Assembly (NCBI RefSeq): GCF_029784155.1
Contig: NC_073692.1
Location: forward strand, 161,539,582-161,603,581
DNA length: 64,000 nt
Reading direction: 5' to 3'
Source: Uranotaenia lowii
Taxonomy: Eukaryota > Arthropoda > Insecta > Diptera > Culicidae
In this document: one piece after another, positions 23,170 through 33,400 of the stretch
Position numbering within the stretch: position 1 is the first letter of the stretch
Layout of the letters: each line of letters opens with the position of its first letter
Translations under genes and position numbers: made by a program
The notes under the pieces: generated by a model
The model's input: the letters and a program-made list of their open reading frames with translations, nothing else
Databases searched by the model: none
What the model was told of the DNA's origin: nothing

Positions 23170-24030
23170 TTAAAACTGAGTTTTATTTGTTTGAGCTTTC
23201 TTCAAAACAATCTCTCTGATACGTTGCAAGAAGATTACATCAGCTATAGAGAGATCTGAAGCATCAGCCCAATCAACTATGTTTTCCAACATACGTACAG
23301 CTTCAACATCAATTATGTTTCTTGAGGTTTCACATGAATCATTTGGGGTAGATGCCGCTGATTCTGAGTCTGGTGCTACATCCGAAATTTTCAATGGCTC
23401 CAATGATTCGAAGGGCTCGTTTAATGCTGACTGATCATCCAGCGTCATGTTCAGAATTTCTTCATCCGTAAAAGCTTTACTTGCATATCTCTCCTCTGGG
23501 TCCTGTGGCAAAATATTTCCATCGCGGTTGTTTACATCAATCAAATGGATCAAGGGAACACCATCTTCGTCAACGAGTTTGTTATTCAAAATAATTCCAA
23601 TTTTATTCCATGACTACTGCATTACTGTACGCTTTATTTCACTCCAAGCATCATGCATCCAGAAACATAATTCCCTCAACGTTATGCTCTTCAAGCTTTG
23701 ATCGATATCGATTTCGCAAGCCATGACATGTAGCAAAAGTATTTGACGATATTTTAGTTTACAGTTCTGAAAATTACATTCTGGTCCGTGGGTTGAATCA
23801 CTGCAGTCACATTTGGAGGCATAAAAGTTATCAAACCATCATCGCTTTTTAGCTCATCATTCATATGACGTGCTGAGCAATTATCCAGTAACAACACAGG
23901 TTTAGGAGGAATAGACATTTCGGCTGAAAATTTGCGTACTGCTGGTACGAAGTCCTAGAGGAACCAGTTTTGGAAAATCATTCGAGTCATCTAGGCATTT
24001 TTAGAGGCGAAATATGTGACAGGCACATTA
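23170..24030 (-). pseudogene. pogo/Tigger-type transposase, C-terminal relic
   Basis: On the minus strand the conserved PVTYFASKNA block is followed by VPAVRKFSAEM, then the catalytic-core signatures PVLLLDNCSARH and MPPNVTAVIQPTDQ. The remaining C-terminal region, 23170-23589, is open for 139 codons, acidic and rich in E, D, S and N. In-frame stops replace expected Trp or other codons after FASKNA and before VPAVRKF, and a frameshift is needed near 23760-23600. The CENP-B-like DNA-binding half is absent. The family performs cut-and-paste transposition at TA sites. This copy cannot encode an active enzyme. Confidence 0.85.
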
Positions 24031-24208
24031 ATTTTTTTTTAGATTTTGATTTGAACGGAAGTTTTGAATCTTATCTTCAGTAAATTATAACCAAAATAAA
24101 TAATAATTAGATCATAAGGATTTGAACCATTAAAGATTATTTAATTTGTCTACTAACACCGGTCGAAACAAGATGTTTAAAAATGCGTAAAACCAATATT
24201 GTATGATG

Positions 24209-24220
24209 TATTGATGTAAA
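24209..24220. repeat. Target-site duplication, 5' copy
   Basis: TATTGATGTAAA precedes the I-type element and is repeated exactly at 30511-30522. The 12 bp perfect match fixes the element ends and argues for a recent insertion. Confidence 0.95.
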
Positions 24221-24921
24221 CATCATTCCGAGTTTATTACTACGAGCGTAAAGGCACGTGTATTTTTTGGGAATTTATAAGCGTTTTTTAGTGGAATCGG
24301 ACTCTTAAAAATTTTTATCTCCGGTTCGTGAGTTAGCTAGAGGCTAGAAGAAAAGTAACGTGGTGAAGTTCAACGCTTCACGTTCGAGCGAACGAAGAAA
24401 TTAATGCAACACTATCATCAAACATCATCACGGTAGTGTTGTTATTGTTTTGGTTTTGGCAGTCGCAGCTGGCTACTATAATTTTGGGTAATCCAGTTAC
24501 TATAATCCAACCTGAAGCTTAGCGTGTGTGTGCCTAACTTCAGGCGTTTAACTGCTCGAATGCCTACGGTTTCACTCGCCTCCCTTTAAGAAGATAAAGG
24601 TCGACTAGCAGACTTACGCACCACGTGTTGACAGTTTTTTTTTGATTGGGTTGAGAACAACGAAACGTGGTACCTTCGCCCTTCGCGTTTTCGTTCCGCG
24701 CCTAGAGGGTAAAGGGCTGTACTACTCCTAGTGTGAGTGGGTGTTTTTTTTTTACACGTAGTAGTGGTACCTTAGCCTCTTGCTTCTACGTTGGCGCTAG
24801 GTTAAAAGGCATCTGCAATAAGTACTCTCGTGCGCATTTGATCGTTGAATCGAACTTAGTCTTTGACCAACAGTTTTGTGACAAAAGCAAGATTTCAGAA
24901 AACGAAAATAATCGCTAGCCG
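24221..24921 (+). promoter_or_regulatory. 5' UTR of the I-type LINE (putative internal promoter)
   Basis: This segment lies between the 5' TSD and the ORF1 ATG. It is GC-richer than the flanks. LINEs of this group normally carry an internal pol II promoter at the 5' end; none was mapped here. A short frame at 24733-24918 ends one codon before the ORF1 start and is probably incidental. Confidence 0.5.
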
Positions 24922-26232
24922 ATGGCTAGCTCTGAAAACCCTCCCGGGGGAGATCCCCCCCCGGACGTTGTGTATAGCAGAACACTACCTGAATGGTTTG
25001 GTCCACAAGATGACACTATTATCCTTCAAATGAGCCCAACTGATGGCCACAATCTTCCGAAAAATCCGTTTACCATAAGCAAGTCGGTTCAACTTGACGG
25101 TGGTAAAATTGAATACGCCAAGACCGAGGCTAAAGGAACAAAATATATCATCAAAGTTCGAGGTCGGAAGCTAGCCGAGAAAATCCTTAAACTGGAGACT
25201 TTGATTGATGGAACCCCAATCGAAATAACACCCCATCATCAGTTAAATTTTACTAGATGCGTGGTTACCTGTCATGACGCTATAGACCTTAGCGATAAGG
25301 AGCTATTGGACGAGTTAAAAAGCCAAAATGTGACGAACGTTCGGAGAATTACAAGAAAAGTTGAGCAGAAAACATTAAATACAGCCAGTCTCGTACTAAC
25401 GATTGCTGGCATCGAAAGGCCAGAATATGTTAATTTTGGTCTTCTCCGTATCCCTACACGTCCGTACTATCCTTCACCTATGCTGTGCTTCAAATGCTTA
25501 GAGTATGGGCATACAAAACTTAGATGTTCAGGCAACGAAAAGTGTCAAAACTGCTCCCAGCAACACGAAGGAAAATGCCAAAACCCTACTTTCTGTCAGC
25601 ACTGCAAAAGCGATCATTCTGCATTACACCGACAATGTCCTAGATACATGATGGAAAATCAAATCTGTAAAATGCAAGTTGATCTTAAACTAAGTTTTCC
25701 CGAAGCCCGACGACTCTACGAATCCAAACACAAACAACCTTCCTATGCTGCAGTCAGCTCAACAATACCTACCCTGCACGACGAACTCAGAAGAAAAGAC
25801 CAAGTAATCCAACAGCTGCAGAAAGAAATTGAGGAATTGAAATCAACCTGCAAAAACCTCCAATCAAGTTTCCAGAAGGCAAAAAATTGGATTCAAAGAT
25901 CCCAAAGTAACGAGAGAAACCGTTCAAAAAGTCAAGAAAGCCGTCATCCATCGACATCAAATCCCATCACAATAACAGTTAACCCGCCGAAACCCGAAAA
26001 TCCAAATCAACCCAAATCACAGCAAACTTATCGCTCAAGCCGCTCCCTTGCGCCGAACCAAACACAAGTTAACCGCTCAGTGACACCAGTCAAAAGAAAT
26101 CAAAGCGATGCCCAAAAACAAACTCAACCTCCTCAGAAAAAACAAGCCACCATTCAACCCAGCGTAGAACCAGACAGCGGATCTGAAACGGAAATCCCTA
26201 TGGAGAGCCAAGAGATGTTTTCCCAAAACTAA
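24922..26232 (+). CDS. LINE ORF1 (gag-like nucleic-acid-binding protein), 436 aa
   Basis: The predicted protein has a Gly/Pro-rich start, an RRM-like central region of unclear fold (about residues 30-185), then three zinc-knuckle motifs. These are CFKCLEYGHTKLRC (189-202), CQNCSQQHEGKC and CQHCKSDHSALHRQC. A charged heptad-rich stretch follows (about 287-325, coiled-coil candidate), then a long basic Ser/Asn/Gln/Pro-rich tail. ORF1 proteins of this type coat the element RNA into a ribonucleoprotein. The ATG at 24922 is the first in frame and is followed by an uninterrupted reading frame. The TAA at 26230-26232 lies 9 nt before the ORF2 ATG and in the same frame. Confidence 0.93.
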   Translation: MASSENPPGGDPPPDVVYSRTLPEWFGPQDDTIILQMSPTDGHNLPKNPFTISKSVQLDGGKIEYAKTEAKGTKYIIKVRGRKLAEKILKLETLIDGTPIEITPHHQLNFTRCVVTCHDAIDLSDKELLDELKSQNVTNVRRITRKVEQKTLNTASLVLTIAGIERPEYVNFGLLRIPTRPYYPSPMLCFKCLEYGHTKLRCSGNEKCQNCSQQHEGKCQNPTFCQHCKSDHSALHRQCPRYMMENQICKMQVDLKLSFPEARRLYESKHKQPSYAAVSSTIPTLHDELRRKDQVIQQLQKEIEELKSTCKNLQSSFQKAKNWIQRSQSNERNRSKSQESRHPSTSNPITITVNPPKPENPNQPKSQQTYRSSRSLAPNQTQVNRSVTPVKRNQSDAQKQTQPPQKKQATIQPSVEPDSGSETEIPMESQEMFSQN

Positions 26233-26241
26233 ACCACCAAG

Positions 26242-29200
26242 ATGTCCAACTTTAATTCAACTCTAACCAGCCAGAATACAACAACAAATTCAGAAGTTTT
26301 ACTTCTACACAGTCTTAGTTCGGTGCCAGCCGCAAATCTGGTTGTTCCAAGTCCTGGTTCACCCGGGGCGTTTGCTGGCACCAGACACCTGTGTAACACA
26401 CAGGCAAGTACAACAACGCTTAATCAACCCGAAAACAATACCGATGCACCATACCTTTCAGCACCAACGCAACCAATCTCTAATCGACGGACTGGCAGTA
26501 ACACACCACCCACAACACCCAGAAGCCGAGCATCAACTAGCGAAGAAACCATCAAAACACCTTCAGAAGTTTTACTTCTACACAGTCTTAGTTCGGTGCC
26601 AGCCGCAAATCTGGTTGTTCCAAGTCCTGGTTCACCCGGGACGTTTGCTGGCACCAGACACCTGTGTAACACACAGGCAAGTACAGCAGCGTTTAACCAA
26701 ATCGAAAACAATACCGATGCACCATACCTTTCAGTACCTACCCAACCAACCTCCACAAGACGATCAAATAGTAATACACCATCATCCACACACCGCCACA
26801 ACACCAGAACAACCAGGATTCGAGATCCCGCTAGCGAGGAAACTCTGGTGTTGCAGTGGAATGTATGCGGCGCCCGCCCACGCAGAACCGAACTACAGCA
26901 CCTTATCAGCCGGTACGATCCTGTAGTAATCGCCCTTCAAGAACTACGCACATCAAACCTAGACGGGTATGTAAAAAACTATAGCTGGTTTTCAACTCCT
27001 AGCGTGTTTCCCCACACATCGAGTGCTGGTCTTGGAGTTCGAAACGGTATCCCGGCTTCTCAAGTCAGCCTAAACACAACTTTGCCCGTGTGTGCAGTTA
27101 CCATCGAATTCCCCATAAAAGTCACGATTTTATCAGTCTATATCCCAAATAATGAAACCCATGCCTCTTTTAAAACGGAATTCGAGAACATTATCCACTC
27201 ATTGTCTCACCCCCTACTAATTGTTGGTGATTTCAATGCTCACAGTACCACCTGGGGTGGTAATCGTTCTGACAGTCGTGGGCGACTCATTGAGCAACTC
27301 ACCGCCGAAAATGCGCTCGTCATTCTGAACTCTTTTGAACACACCTACTTTCACCTCTCCAACGGCACAACCAGTGCAATTGACCTTTCCATGGCTTCTG
27401 TTTCAATCTGCAACCGACTCTCGTGGCAAGTAGAAAACGACCTTTGTAGCAGCGACCATTTTCCGATTCGGGTTATGTTTAATATTCCACCAAAAAAGCA
27501 AAACAGCCGCCCTCGCTGGCTAGAAAACCAAGCTGACTGGCAGCTGTTCGAAAATACTTTGCTCGAAATACTTCCCCACAATACTACACCCAATTTAACC
27601 ACAATAACCGAAGCGATTGTCAAATCGGCAGAGGCTAGCATTCCTCGTACTAGTGGAAACTATCACCGTAAAGCCGTACCATGGTGGAACAACCAAGTAC
27701 AGCAACTGATAAAAGACCGACGACATAAGTTGAGACATTTACGAAATCTTGCACCAGATGATAGAATGCGCGCCGATGCTCTTAAAATGTTCCAAGCCTC
27801 CCGCAACGCTGCGCGCCGCGGGATAATGGAAGCCAAAAAAAACAGTTGGGAAAACTTTGTCGCCTCTTTCTCATCAGATACACCGACGTCGATCATGTGG
27901 CAAAATTTTAATCGTTTTTCGGGCAAACGAAAACCACCGAGAATAGTACTTGAAATTCCAGGTGGAGTAACAAATGACCATCAAGAAATTGCAGACTTCC
28001 TTGGTGACCACTTTCAAAAAATGTCAGACCAACCGCAACTGCCTTTCCCTCCCCCACCGAAAACTAACCGACGAAATCGGAATGACGATTCTGAAATGGG
28101 AAGAAAATTTTCTATTCAGGAGTTGTTCGTTGCAACCAAGTCCAAAAAAGGCAAATCCGTTGGACCTGACAATGTCAGCAACGAAATGATCCGACGCCTC
28201 CCGATTGCAACAAAAATGCAACTGCTGGACTGCTTTAACGAATTGTGGGAGAACGGAGTTTTTCCACCCTCCTGGAAAGAAGCTATAATTGTACCAATAG
28301 CAAAGGCTGGGAAAAACCCAAAAAATGCTGAAAATCACAGACCAATATCACTCACAAGCTGTATCGGTAAAGTAATGGAGCGTATGGTAAACCGAAGGCT
28401 TGTTCAGTGGATAGAAGACCGGAAGTTGTGGAGCCCTAACCAGTATGCCTTCAGGAAAGGAAGGGGTGTAGAACAATACCTTACAGATCTGGAAGCCGCG
28501 TTGGACACCCCCTTTGAAAATAAACAGCACTCAGAGCTAGCCTTACTCGATCTTAGCAAAGCGTACGATCTGGCACAAAGAGCACCGATACTCACAACTC
28601 TAGCTAAATGGGGTATCAGCGGAAATCTGTACAACTTCTTGCAAGACTTTTTAACCAACAGATCATTCAAAGTACTTGTCGGCGGAACTCTTTCTGAACT
28701 GAAAACGCAAAGAAATGGAGTACCACAGGGATCAGTCCTTGCTGTTACGCTTTTCTTGATAGCTATGGAGACGCTATTCGTAAAAATTCCTCGTGGAGTG
28801 CAATCCTTCATTTATGCTGACGACATAGTTCTATTAGTATCAGGAACACAAGTTAGAAGCATTCGTAAAAAATTGCAAAAAGCTGTAACAAATGTAATCG
28901 ATTGGGCTGATGGAATTAAATTTAAAATATCATCGGAAAAATCTAATATTCTCCATATTTGCAAAAGAAGACGGCACAAAGAAGTCCCGCCAGTAACGAT
29001 AGATGGAAAAAATGTCCCGGAAGTAAAAAAAGCGCGAATTCTCGGAGTAACATTTACGAAAACCTTCAACTTTTCCTCTCAAATATTCGAAACCAAAGCA
29101 GCACTAGAATCCCGTTTAAACCTTTTGCGTGCGATTGGTGGTCGCTCTTACGGCGGCCAAAGAAAAACCCTCCTAAACATGTATAGTAGCATATGTGAGT

Positions 29201-30420
29201 CGAAAATCTTTTACGCGATTAACACCATAGGGAGAAAAGGCATCAACTCGCTCAAACCACTCATGCCCAGCTACAATGCTGGTATACGTATTGCAGGCGG
29301 AGCCATGCGAAGCAGTCCTGTCCTATCTCTTCACGCAGAAAGTGGAACACTGCCATGGCAATATCGCCTAATTGAACGCATGGCAACAAACACCATACGC
29401 ATGCTAGAGAAACCACATGGTACAACAACTCCAGCCTCAGAAAGGTCCCTTCAGGCTTTTCAAACATTAACTGGAAAACCGATTCCCACAATTGCTCGAT
29501 CTAGTATGGTGTGTACGCGACCATGGAATTCTATCAACCCTAACATCGACTGGTCTATCAAAAATAGGTTCAAAGTAGGAGAAAGCAATCAAAAGGCTGT
29601 TCAATTGTTCAAAAATCACCTGGAACAACGTTACTCAAATCTTCTCAAGATCTACACCGATGGATCAGTTGCAAACGGTCAGGTTGGCATTGGCATATCA
29701 TGGAACAACAAAGAGCTTTTCTACCAACTTCCAGAAGAGTGCACTATCTTTTCCGCAGAAGCTATGGCAATTCTACTAGCTCTCAAGAAAATAGTGCATA
29801 AATCAAGATACTCAGCAGTAATCTTCTCTGATTCAGCCAGCGTTTTGACGGCAGTGGAGTCCGGAAAGTCGTTCCATCCTTGGGTTCAGGAGATAGAAGA
29901 AAAGCTAAATAAATTTAAAAGCACTTTATGTTGGGTCCCGGGTCACGTAGGCATTGAAGGGAACAGCAAAGCAGATGAATTGGCGGGGAAAGGTAGAAGT
30001 GGAACTAGAATGTCAGTCGAAATTCCAGCGCACGATACTATTACATGGGTGAAGTCAGAGATAAGATCGAAATGGGAAGAAGAATGGCTTAGTAATCGGG
30101 AACTATTTTTGAGAAGAGTAAAAATCAACACTCTACGTTGGAACGATAGAAGTAACCCCTTCGAGCAACGTGCCTTGACAAGGCTTAGGATAGGGCACAC
30201 GAAATTAACGCATCTGGAGTTCTTTACAAAAGGAATAGTCACATGCAACACGTGCAATGTGCCACTCACAGTTTCCCATATTATCGGAGAGTGCAGGTTG
30301 TACGCAACGGAACGGCAGAGCAGTGGAATCGGTTACGATTCATCGGCAGCTTTAAACATTACGAACGAGAACAAACTACTGGTATTCCTGAAAAGTGCAA
30401 AATTGTTAGATAAACTGTAG
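26242..30420 (+). CDS. LINE ORF2: endonuclease, reverse transcriptase, RNase H, 1392 aa
   Basis: A Ser/Thr/Asn-rich leader (1-200) contains a 91-codon duplication. The AP-like endonuclease (about 201-420) shows LVLQWN, ALQELR, VGDFNAH, SAIDLS and SSDHFPI. The RT (about 600-900) shows NHRPISLTSCIGK, QYAFRKG, LLDLSKAYD with motif A Asp, NGVPQGSVLAVTLFL and FIYADDIVLL. RNase H (about 1130-1245) shows IYTDGS, FSAEAMAI, FSDSAS and VPGHVGIEGNSKADELAG, so all four acidic residues are present. A C-terminal CNTCNVPLTVSHIIGEC knuckle follows. The enzyme would nick target DNA and prime reverse transcription from the nick. No stops or frameshifts were found. The start follows the ORF1 stop by 9 nt; translation probably relies on reinitiation, or on readthrough because the frames match. 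Confidence 0.95.
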   Translation: MSNFNSTLTSQNTTTNSEVLLLHSLSSVPAANLVVPSPGSPGAFAGTRHLCNTQASTTTLNQPENNTDAPYLSAPTQPISNRRTGSNTPPTTPRSRASTSEETIKTPSEVLLLHSLSSVPAANLVVPSPGSPGTFAGTRHLCNTQASTAAFNQIENNTDAPYLSVPTQPTSTRRSNSNTPSSTHRHNTRTTRIRDPASEETLVLQWNVCGARPRRTELQHLISRYDPVVIALQELRTSNLDGYVKNYSWFSTPSVFPHTSSAGLGVRNGIPASQVSLNTTLPVCAVTIEFPIKVTILSVYIPNNETHASFKTEFENIIHSLSHPLLIVGDFNAHSTTWGGNRSDSRGRLIEQLTAENALVILNSFEHTYFHLSNGTTSAIDLSMASVSICNRLSWQVENDLCSSDHFPIRVMFNIPPKKQNSRPRWLENQADWQLFENTLLEILPHNTTPNLTTITEAIVKSAEASIPRTSGNYHRKAVPWWNNQVQQLIKDRRHKLRHLRNLAPDDRMRADALKMFQASRNAARRGIMEAKKNSWENFVASFSSDTPTSIMWQNFNRFSGKRKPPRIVLEIPGGVTNDHQEIADFLGDHFQKMSDQPQLPFPPPPKTNRRNRNDDSEMGRKFSIQELFVATKSKKGKSVGPDNVSNEMIRRLPIATKMQLLDCFNELWENGVFPPSWKEAIIVPIAKAGKNPKNAENHRPISLTSCIGKVMERMVNRRLVQWIEDRKLWSPNQYAFRKGRGVEQYLTDLEAALDTPFENKQHSELALLDLSKAYDLAQRAPILTTLAKWGISGNLYNFLQDFLTNRSFKVLVGGTLSELKTQRNGVPQGSVLAVTLFLIAMETLFVKIPRGVQSFIYADDIVLLVSGTQVRSIRKKLQKAVTNVIDWADGIKFKISSEKSNILHICKRRRHKEVPPVTIDGKNVPEVKKARILGVTFTKTFNFSSQIFETKAALESRLNLLRAIGGRSYGGQRKTLLNMYSSICESKIFYAINTIGRKGINSLKPLMPSYNAGIRIAGGAMRSSPVLSLHAESGTLPWQYRLIERMATNTIRMLEKPHGTTTPASERSLQAFQTLTGKPIPTIARSSMVCTRPWNSINPNIDWSIKNRFKVGESNQKAVQLFKNHLEQRYSNLLKIYTDGSVANGQVGIGISWNNKELFYQLPEECTIFSAEAMAILLALKKIVHKSRYSAVIFSDSASVLTAVESGKSFHPWVQEIEEKLNKFKSTLCWVPGHVGIEGNSKADELAGKGRSGTRMSVEIPAHDTITWVKSEIRSKWEEEWLSNRELFLRRVKINTLRWNDRSNPFEQRALTRLRIGHTKLTHLEFFTKGIVTCNTCNVPLTVSHIIGECRLYATERQSSGIGYDSSAALNITNENKLLVFLKSAKLLDKL
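26290..26835 (+). repeat. In-frame 273 bp tandem duplication in ORF2 leader
   Basis: Two head-to-tail units start at 26290 and 26563, each beginning TCAGAAGTTTTACTTCTACA. The first 160 or so bases of the units are almost identical; the rest diverges. The period is exactly 91 codons, so the frame is kept. The encoded repeat contains LLLHSLSSVPAANLVVPS. It lies before the endonuclease domain. Confidence 0.95.
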
Positions 30421-30510
30421 AATTAAGACCAAATGTACACACTTTCTTAAGAGGAAGAATGACCAAGGTGGTTAAAATCCTCTATAAATAAACAAAATAG
30501 AATAGAATAG
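30421..30510 (+). other. 3' UTR and (AATAG)n tail of the I-type LINE
   Basis: Ninety bases follow the ORF2 stop and end with AAATAG-AATAG-AATAG directly against the TSD. An AATAAA-like string (ATAAATAAAC) near 30484 may be relevant to the 3' end of the transcript. Confidence 0.8.
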
Positions 30511-30522
30511 TATTGATGTAAA
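30511..30522. repeat. Target-site duplication, 3' copy
   Basis: TATTGATGTAAA, identical to 24209-24220. Confidence 0.95.
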
Positions 30523-30731
30523 AAAGACCTATAACTAGTGATATGTCAAAAAAGGGAATATCCACTACAAAACCTCTACACTGTTTTATTGGGTTAATAT
30601 ACGTTTTTTGTAGTTATTTATTTGATTATGACGGATGAAAATCATTTTTTCGAAATCTCCCGATTTTATCACTCTCCCCGATTTATCACTCTAAAATTCA
30701 TCATGGGGGTGATGAAATCGGGTTTTCACTG

Positions 30732-31057
30732 TAACTGATAAACTATCAAACTCATGTTTAAGAATAAATCTGAATCTGATTTCGTTCATTATACTTCATT
30801 CAAATAAGGAATAATATTTTGATGATGATGATGCGTGATCTAAAAAAGGAAAATTTCTATATATTTTTTTTTTATTTGGATTTGGATATATCACATCAAG
30901 TATTTTTTACATTCCATAACTTTTTTTGCAAAATTAAAATTTATTTTAAATCTTGAGGAATGTCGATTATTGACTCAAAACTTTTATCTTAAAATGCTTT
31001 GTTTTTGTTTTCAAGTTTTGTTAAAAAAGTGCAGAACTTCCTTAAATAATTCTAAAC
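30732..31057. other. AT-rich DNA, no gene
   Basis: It separates the Tigger relic from the first foldback. Nothing recognisable was seen. Confidence 0.4.
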
Positions 31058-31972
31058 TATATTGAAAAGCTACCGTACCGTTCATAATTGTAGGGAAATT
31101 GAAAGCACGCACTTCAACTTTGAATTTCCATAACTTTTTACTCTGATGATATTTTTTTATCAATTTTCCTGCGTTAGATAGATCAACTATCACACTATTA
31201 TATCACAAAACTTGAGCTTTCTGGAGTTTGTGTGGCCTGAGATACAGTAATTCTACAAAAATCGGATTTTTTAGACTTTTCTTATTCAAACTGCTATATC
31301 TCAGAAACTACGCTACATTTTTTTGTTGAAATTTTGCAGAGTGATTGTTGAAATATAAAGCTATCATGTCTGAGAACAAAGTCGTTTCCATCAACAAATC
31401 AGTCAAAAAAGTTCTGGCAAAAGCAATGAAGAAAAGAAAAGATGAAATTAAAGATCTATTTGTGTTTTGAAATCAGAATCTCGCGATATTGTTTTGATTT
31501 TTTGGTTGAAATAGATTTACTGGTTGTTAAACATGAAATAGGACTTTCCTATGGAAAAATTCGGCCATTATTCTATAGAAATCACATTTCTAGGTTCATG
31601 CCTGAAATAATGTACCTCGTGTAACTTTTGATTCCATCGATAAAACTTTTTAAAAACTTCAGACATGATAGCTTTACATTTCAACAATCACTCTGCAAAA
31701 TTTCAACAACAACTGTAGCATAGTTTCTGAGATATTGTAGTTTGAATGAAAAAAGTCCAAAAAGTCCGATTTTCGTAGAATTACTGTATCTCATGCCACA
31801 CAAACTCCAGAAAGCTCAAATTTTGTGATATAATAGTGTGATAGTTGATGAACGCAGGAAATTTGATAGACAAATATCATCAGAGTAAAAAGTTATGGAA
31901 ATTCAAAGTTTAAGTGACAGTGCGCGTGCTTCCAATTTCTATACAATTATGAACGGTACTGTATTTCAATAG
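31058..31972. repeat. Foldback element, about 316 bp arms
   Basis: Left arm about 31058-31375 and right arm about 31658-31972 are imperfect reverse complements. Shared blocks include ACCGTTCATAATTGTA, CACTATTATATCACAAAA, AGCTTTCTGGAGTTTGTGTG and CTATCATGTCTGA. The 280 bp centre is AT-rich with no gene. Divergence between the arms is visible but modest. Outer edges are placed where pairing fades and no TSD could be assigned. Confidence 0.85.
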
Positions 31973-33400
31973 CAAAATCTGATTAAAAAAATTTATATTT
32001 AGATTCAGGGCACTCGAATAAGACAAAATTACGTTTTAAATTCATTATACACTATGCATTCTGCATTTTTCAATGTGATGTTGAGAATTAAGAAAAATAA
32101 GAAATTGATTTCTTGAAGAATATTTCATATCTGCCTAACATTTTTAATGACATTATTGATTGAACTCCACAAAGGCTTTTTTTTTCTAAAGATAATCCTG
32201 AACTAATTTGTGTAAAAGATTGATTATTTAATGTCAATAAACCATTTTAAACATTTATATACTCTACGAGCAATAACTAAGTTGGTAGAATAATATTTCT
32301 GGTCTTGCTACTATCAGTAATGGGAAGATTTATTAGATTTTTCAAATAAAAACATAATCACTCTGTTTGTGACATTCCAACTCTTTTCTCTCAATTCGTT
32401 TCACTTTGATGTCTTCTGCAAAGTTGAAGCCAGGGAAATTTCCCATTAAGTCATTTTATTGACATATACAGTTGGATTATTTCTAAAGGTAAGAGAAATG
32501 TTTTCACAGTGATAAATAGAATTTAGTCTTTGAAAACACCATTTATATTGTTAATAAATCTTCAAAAAAATAAATTGTTCTAGACCCTCCGGTGGATGAT
32601 TTTAAATTTGGACTCAAATTAAAGGAAAAGTCCTAGTTGTTGCATGGTGAAAATATTAGCGATGCTTATTTTCGATACATAAAATGGTTACATCTCAGAC
32701 ACCGTGCGATTTTTTTAAACAAAGTTTTGTAATAAGGTAGAGGATATTAAATTTTAGATTTTTTTTTGCTATTTCTATTCGTTAGAGGTAAATTTTTGTC
32801 ATATGGTTTTCAACTTGTCGATGTATTACGTTAGTATCTAATTGATTAACTTATTTTGAAGTTAAAATGGTTCGTTTCAAATTCTGTTTTTGTTTAATAA
32901 AGATAACAATGGTTAATTAAAACCTATTCTAAGGACGAAGTAGGGTTTTTGAATGTCATATTTGGAGTTTCAATAAAAAAAAGGTTAATTGAATAGCAAC
33001 TCAAAATTTACAATTTAAAATTAGTTTTAATTCGTAAAGGTCAAATAGTATCGTAAAATGAAATGTCTAGGGTGATGTTAGAGTAAATTCCGCCAGAGGC
33101 GAGGAAAATTTCTGTCTTGCTTGTTGACAATTATTTTAAACACCTTTTAAGATCAAGTAATTTTTCGAAACTACGGTGAAAATTTTACTTGGATAAAATC
33201 TCCAGGGGGGGGTTAAACTTCTAAGACCCCTCCCGCGTTTGCCAGGCCTTGTAAAATAGGTATATATGTATATTTTGATGATGAATGAAGATGATATAAT
33301 GGGACGTTGAAAACATGCAAAAATTGTCTCATTGATGTCTAAAATTGGGACTTGTGAGAAGAAAAAAAATAACAGAATAGTGGCCATGTCAACAAATTAT
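31973..33400. other. AT-rich DNA, no gene
   Basis: Short frames only. A G-run followed by a pyrimidine-rich segment around 33206-33240 has no assigned meaning. Confidence 0.4.

Larger units (their letters stand above)
24221..30510 (+). mobile_element. Full-length I-superfamily LINE (6290 bp)
   Basis: It is bounded by a perfect 12 bp TSD and consists of a 701 bp 5' UTR, ORF1 (CCHC gag-like), ORF2 (endonuclease, RT, RNase H, C-terminal CCHC) and a 90 bp 3' end closing with three AATAG units. There is no poly(A); a simple-repeat tail is usual for I-type elements. Both ORFs are open with all catalytic motifs visible. The RNase H places it in the I superfamily (I, Loner, Outcast or LOA type) rather than Jockey; the exact clade needs a tree. 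It is inserted into a pogo/Tigger relic. This is the only element in the window that looks potentially autonomous. Confidence 0.93.
22837..30731 (-). mobile_element. pogo/Tigger element relic, split by the I-type LINE
   Basis: The left end CAGTGAAAACCTGATTTTGT and the reverse complement of the right end CAGTGAAAACCCGATTTCAT are near-identical inverted termini. Subterminal copies of CCGATTTTGTC occur on the left and CCGATTTTATC on the right. TA follows the right end (30732-30733); the left flank reads GA, a mutated TA. A decayed DDE transposase lies on the minus strand at 23170-24030. The 6.29 kb LINE and its TSD occupy 24209-30522. Without them the element is about 1.58 kb and has lost the N-terminal DNA-binding part of its transposase. 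Confidence 0.85.

Noticed and set aside
26342..26926. 194-codon frame overlapping the ORF2 leader
   Set aside because: It is an alternate-frame shadow of the duplicated, low-complexity ORF2 leader.
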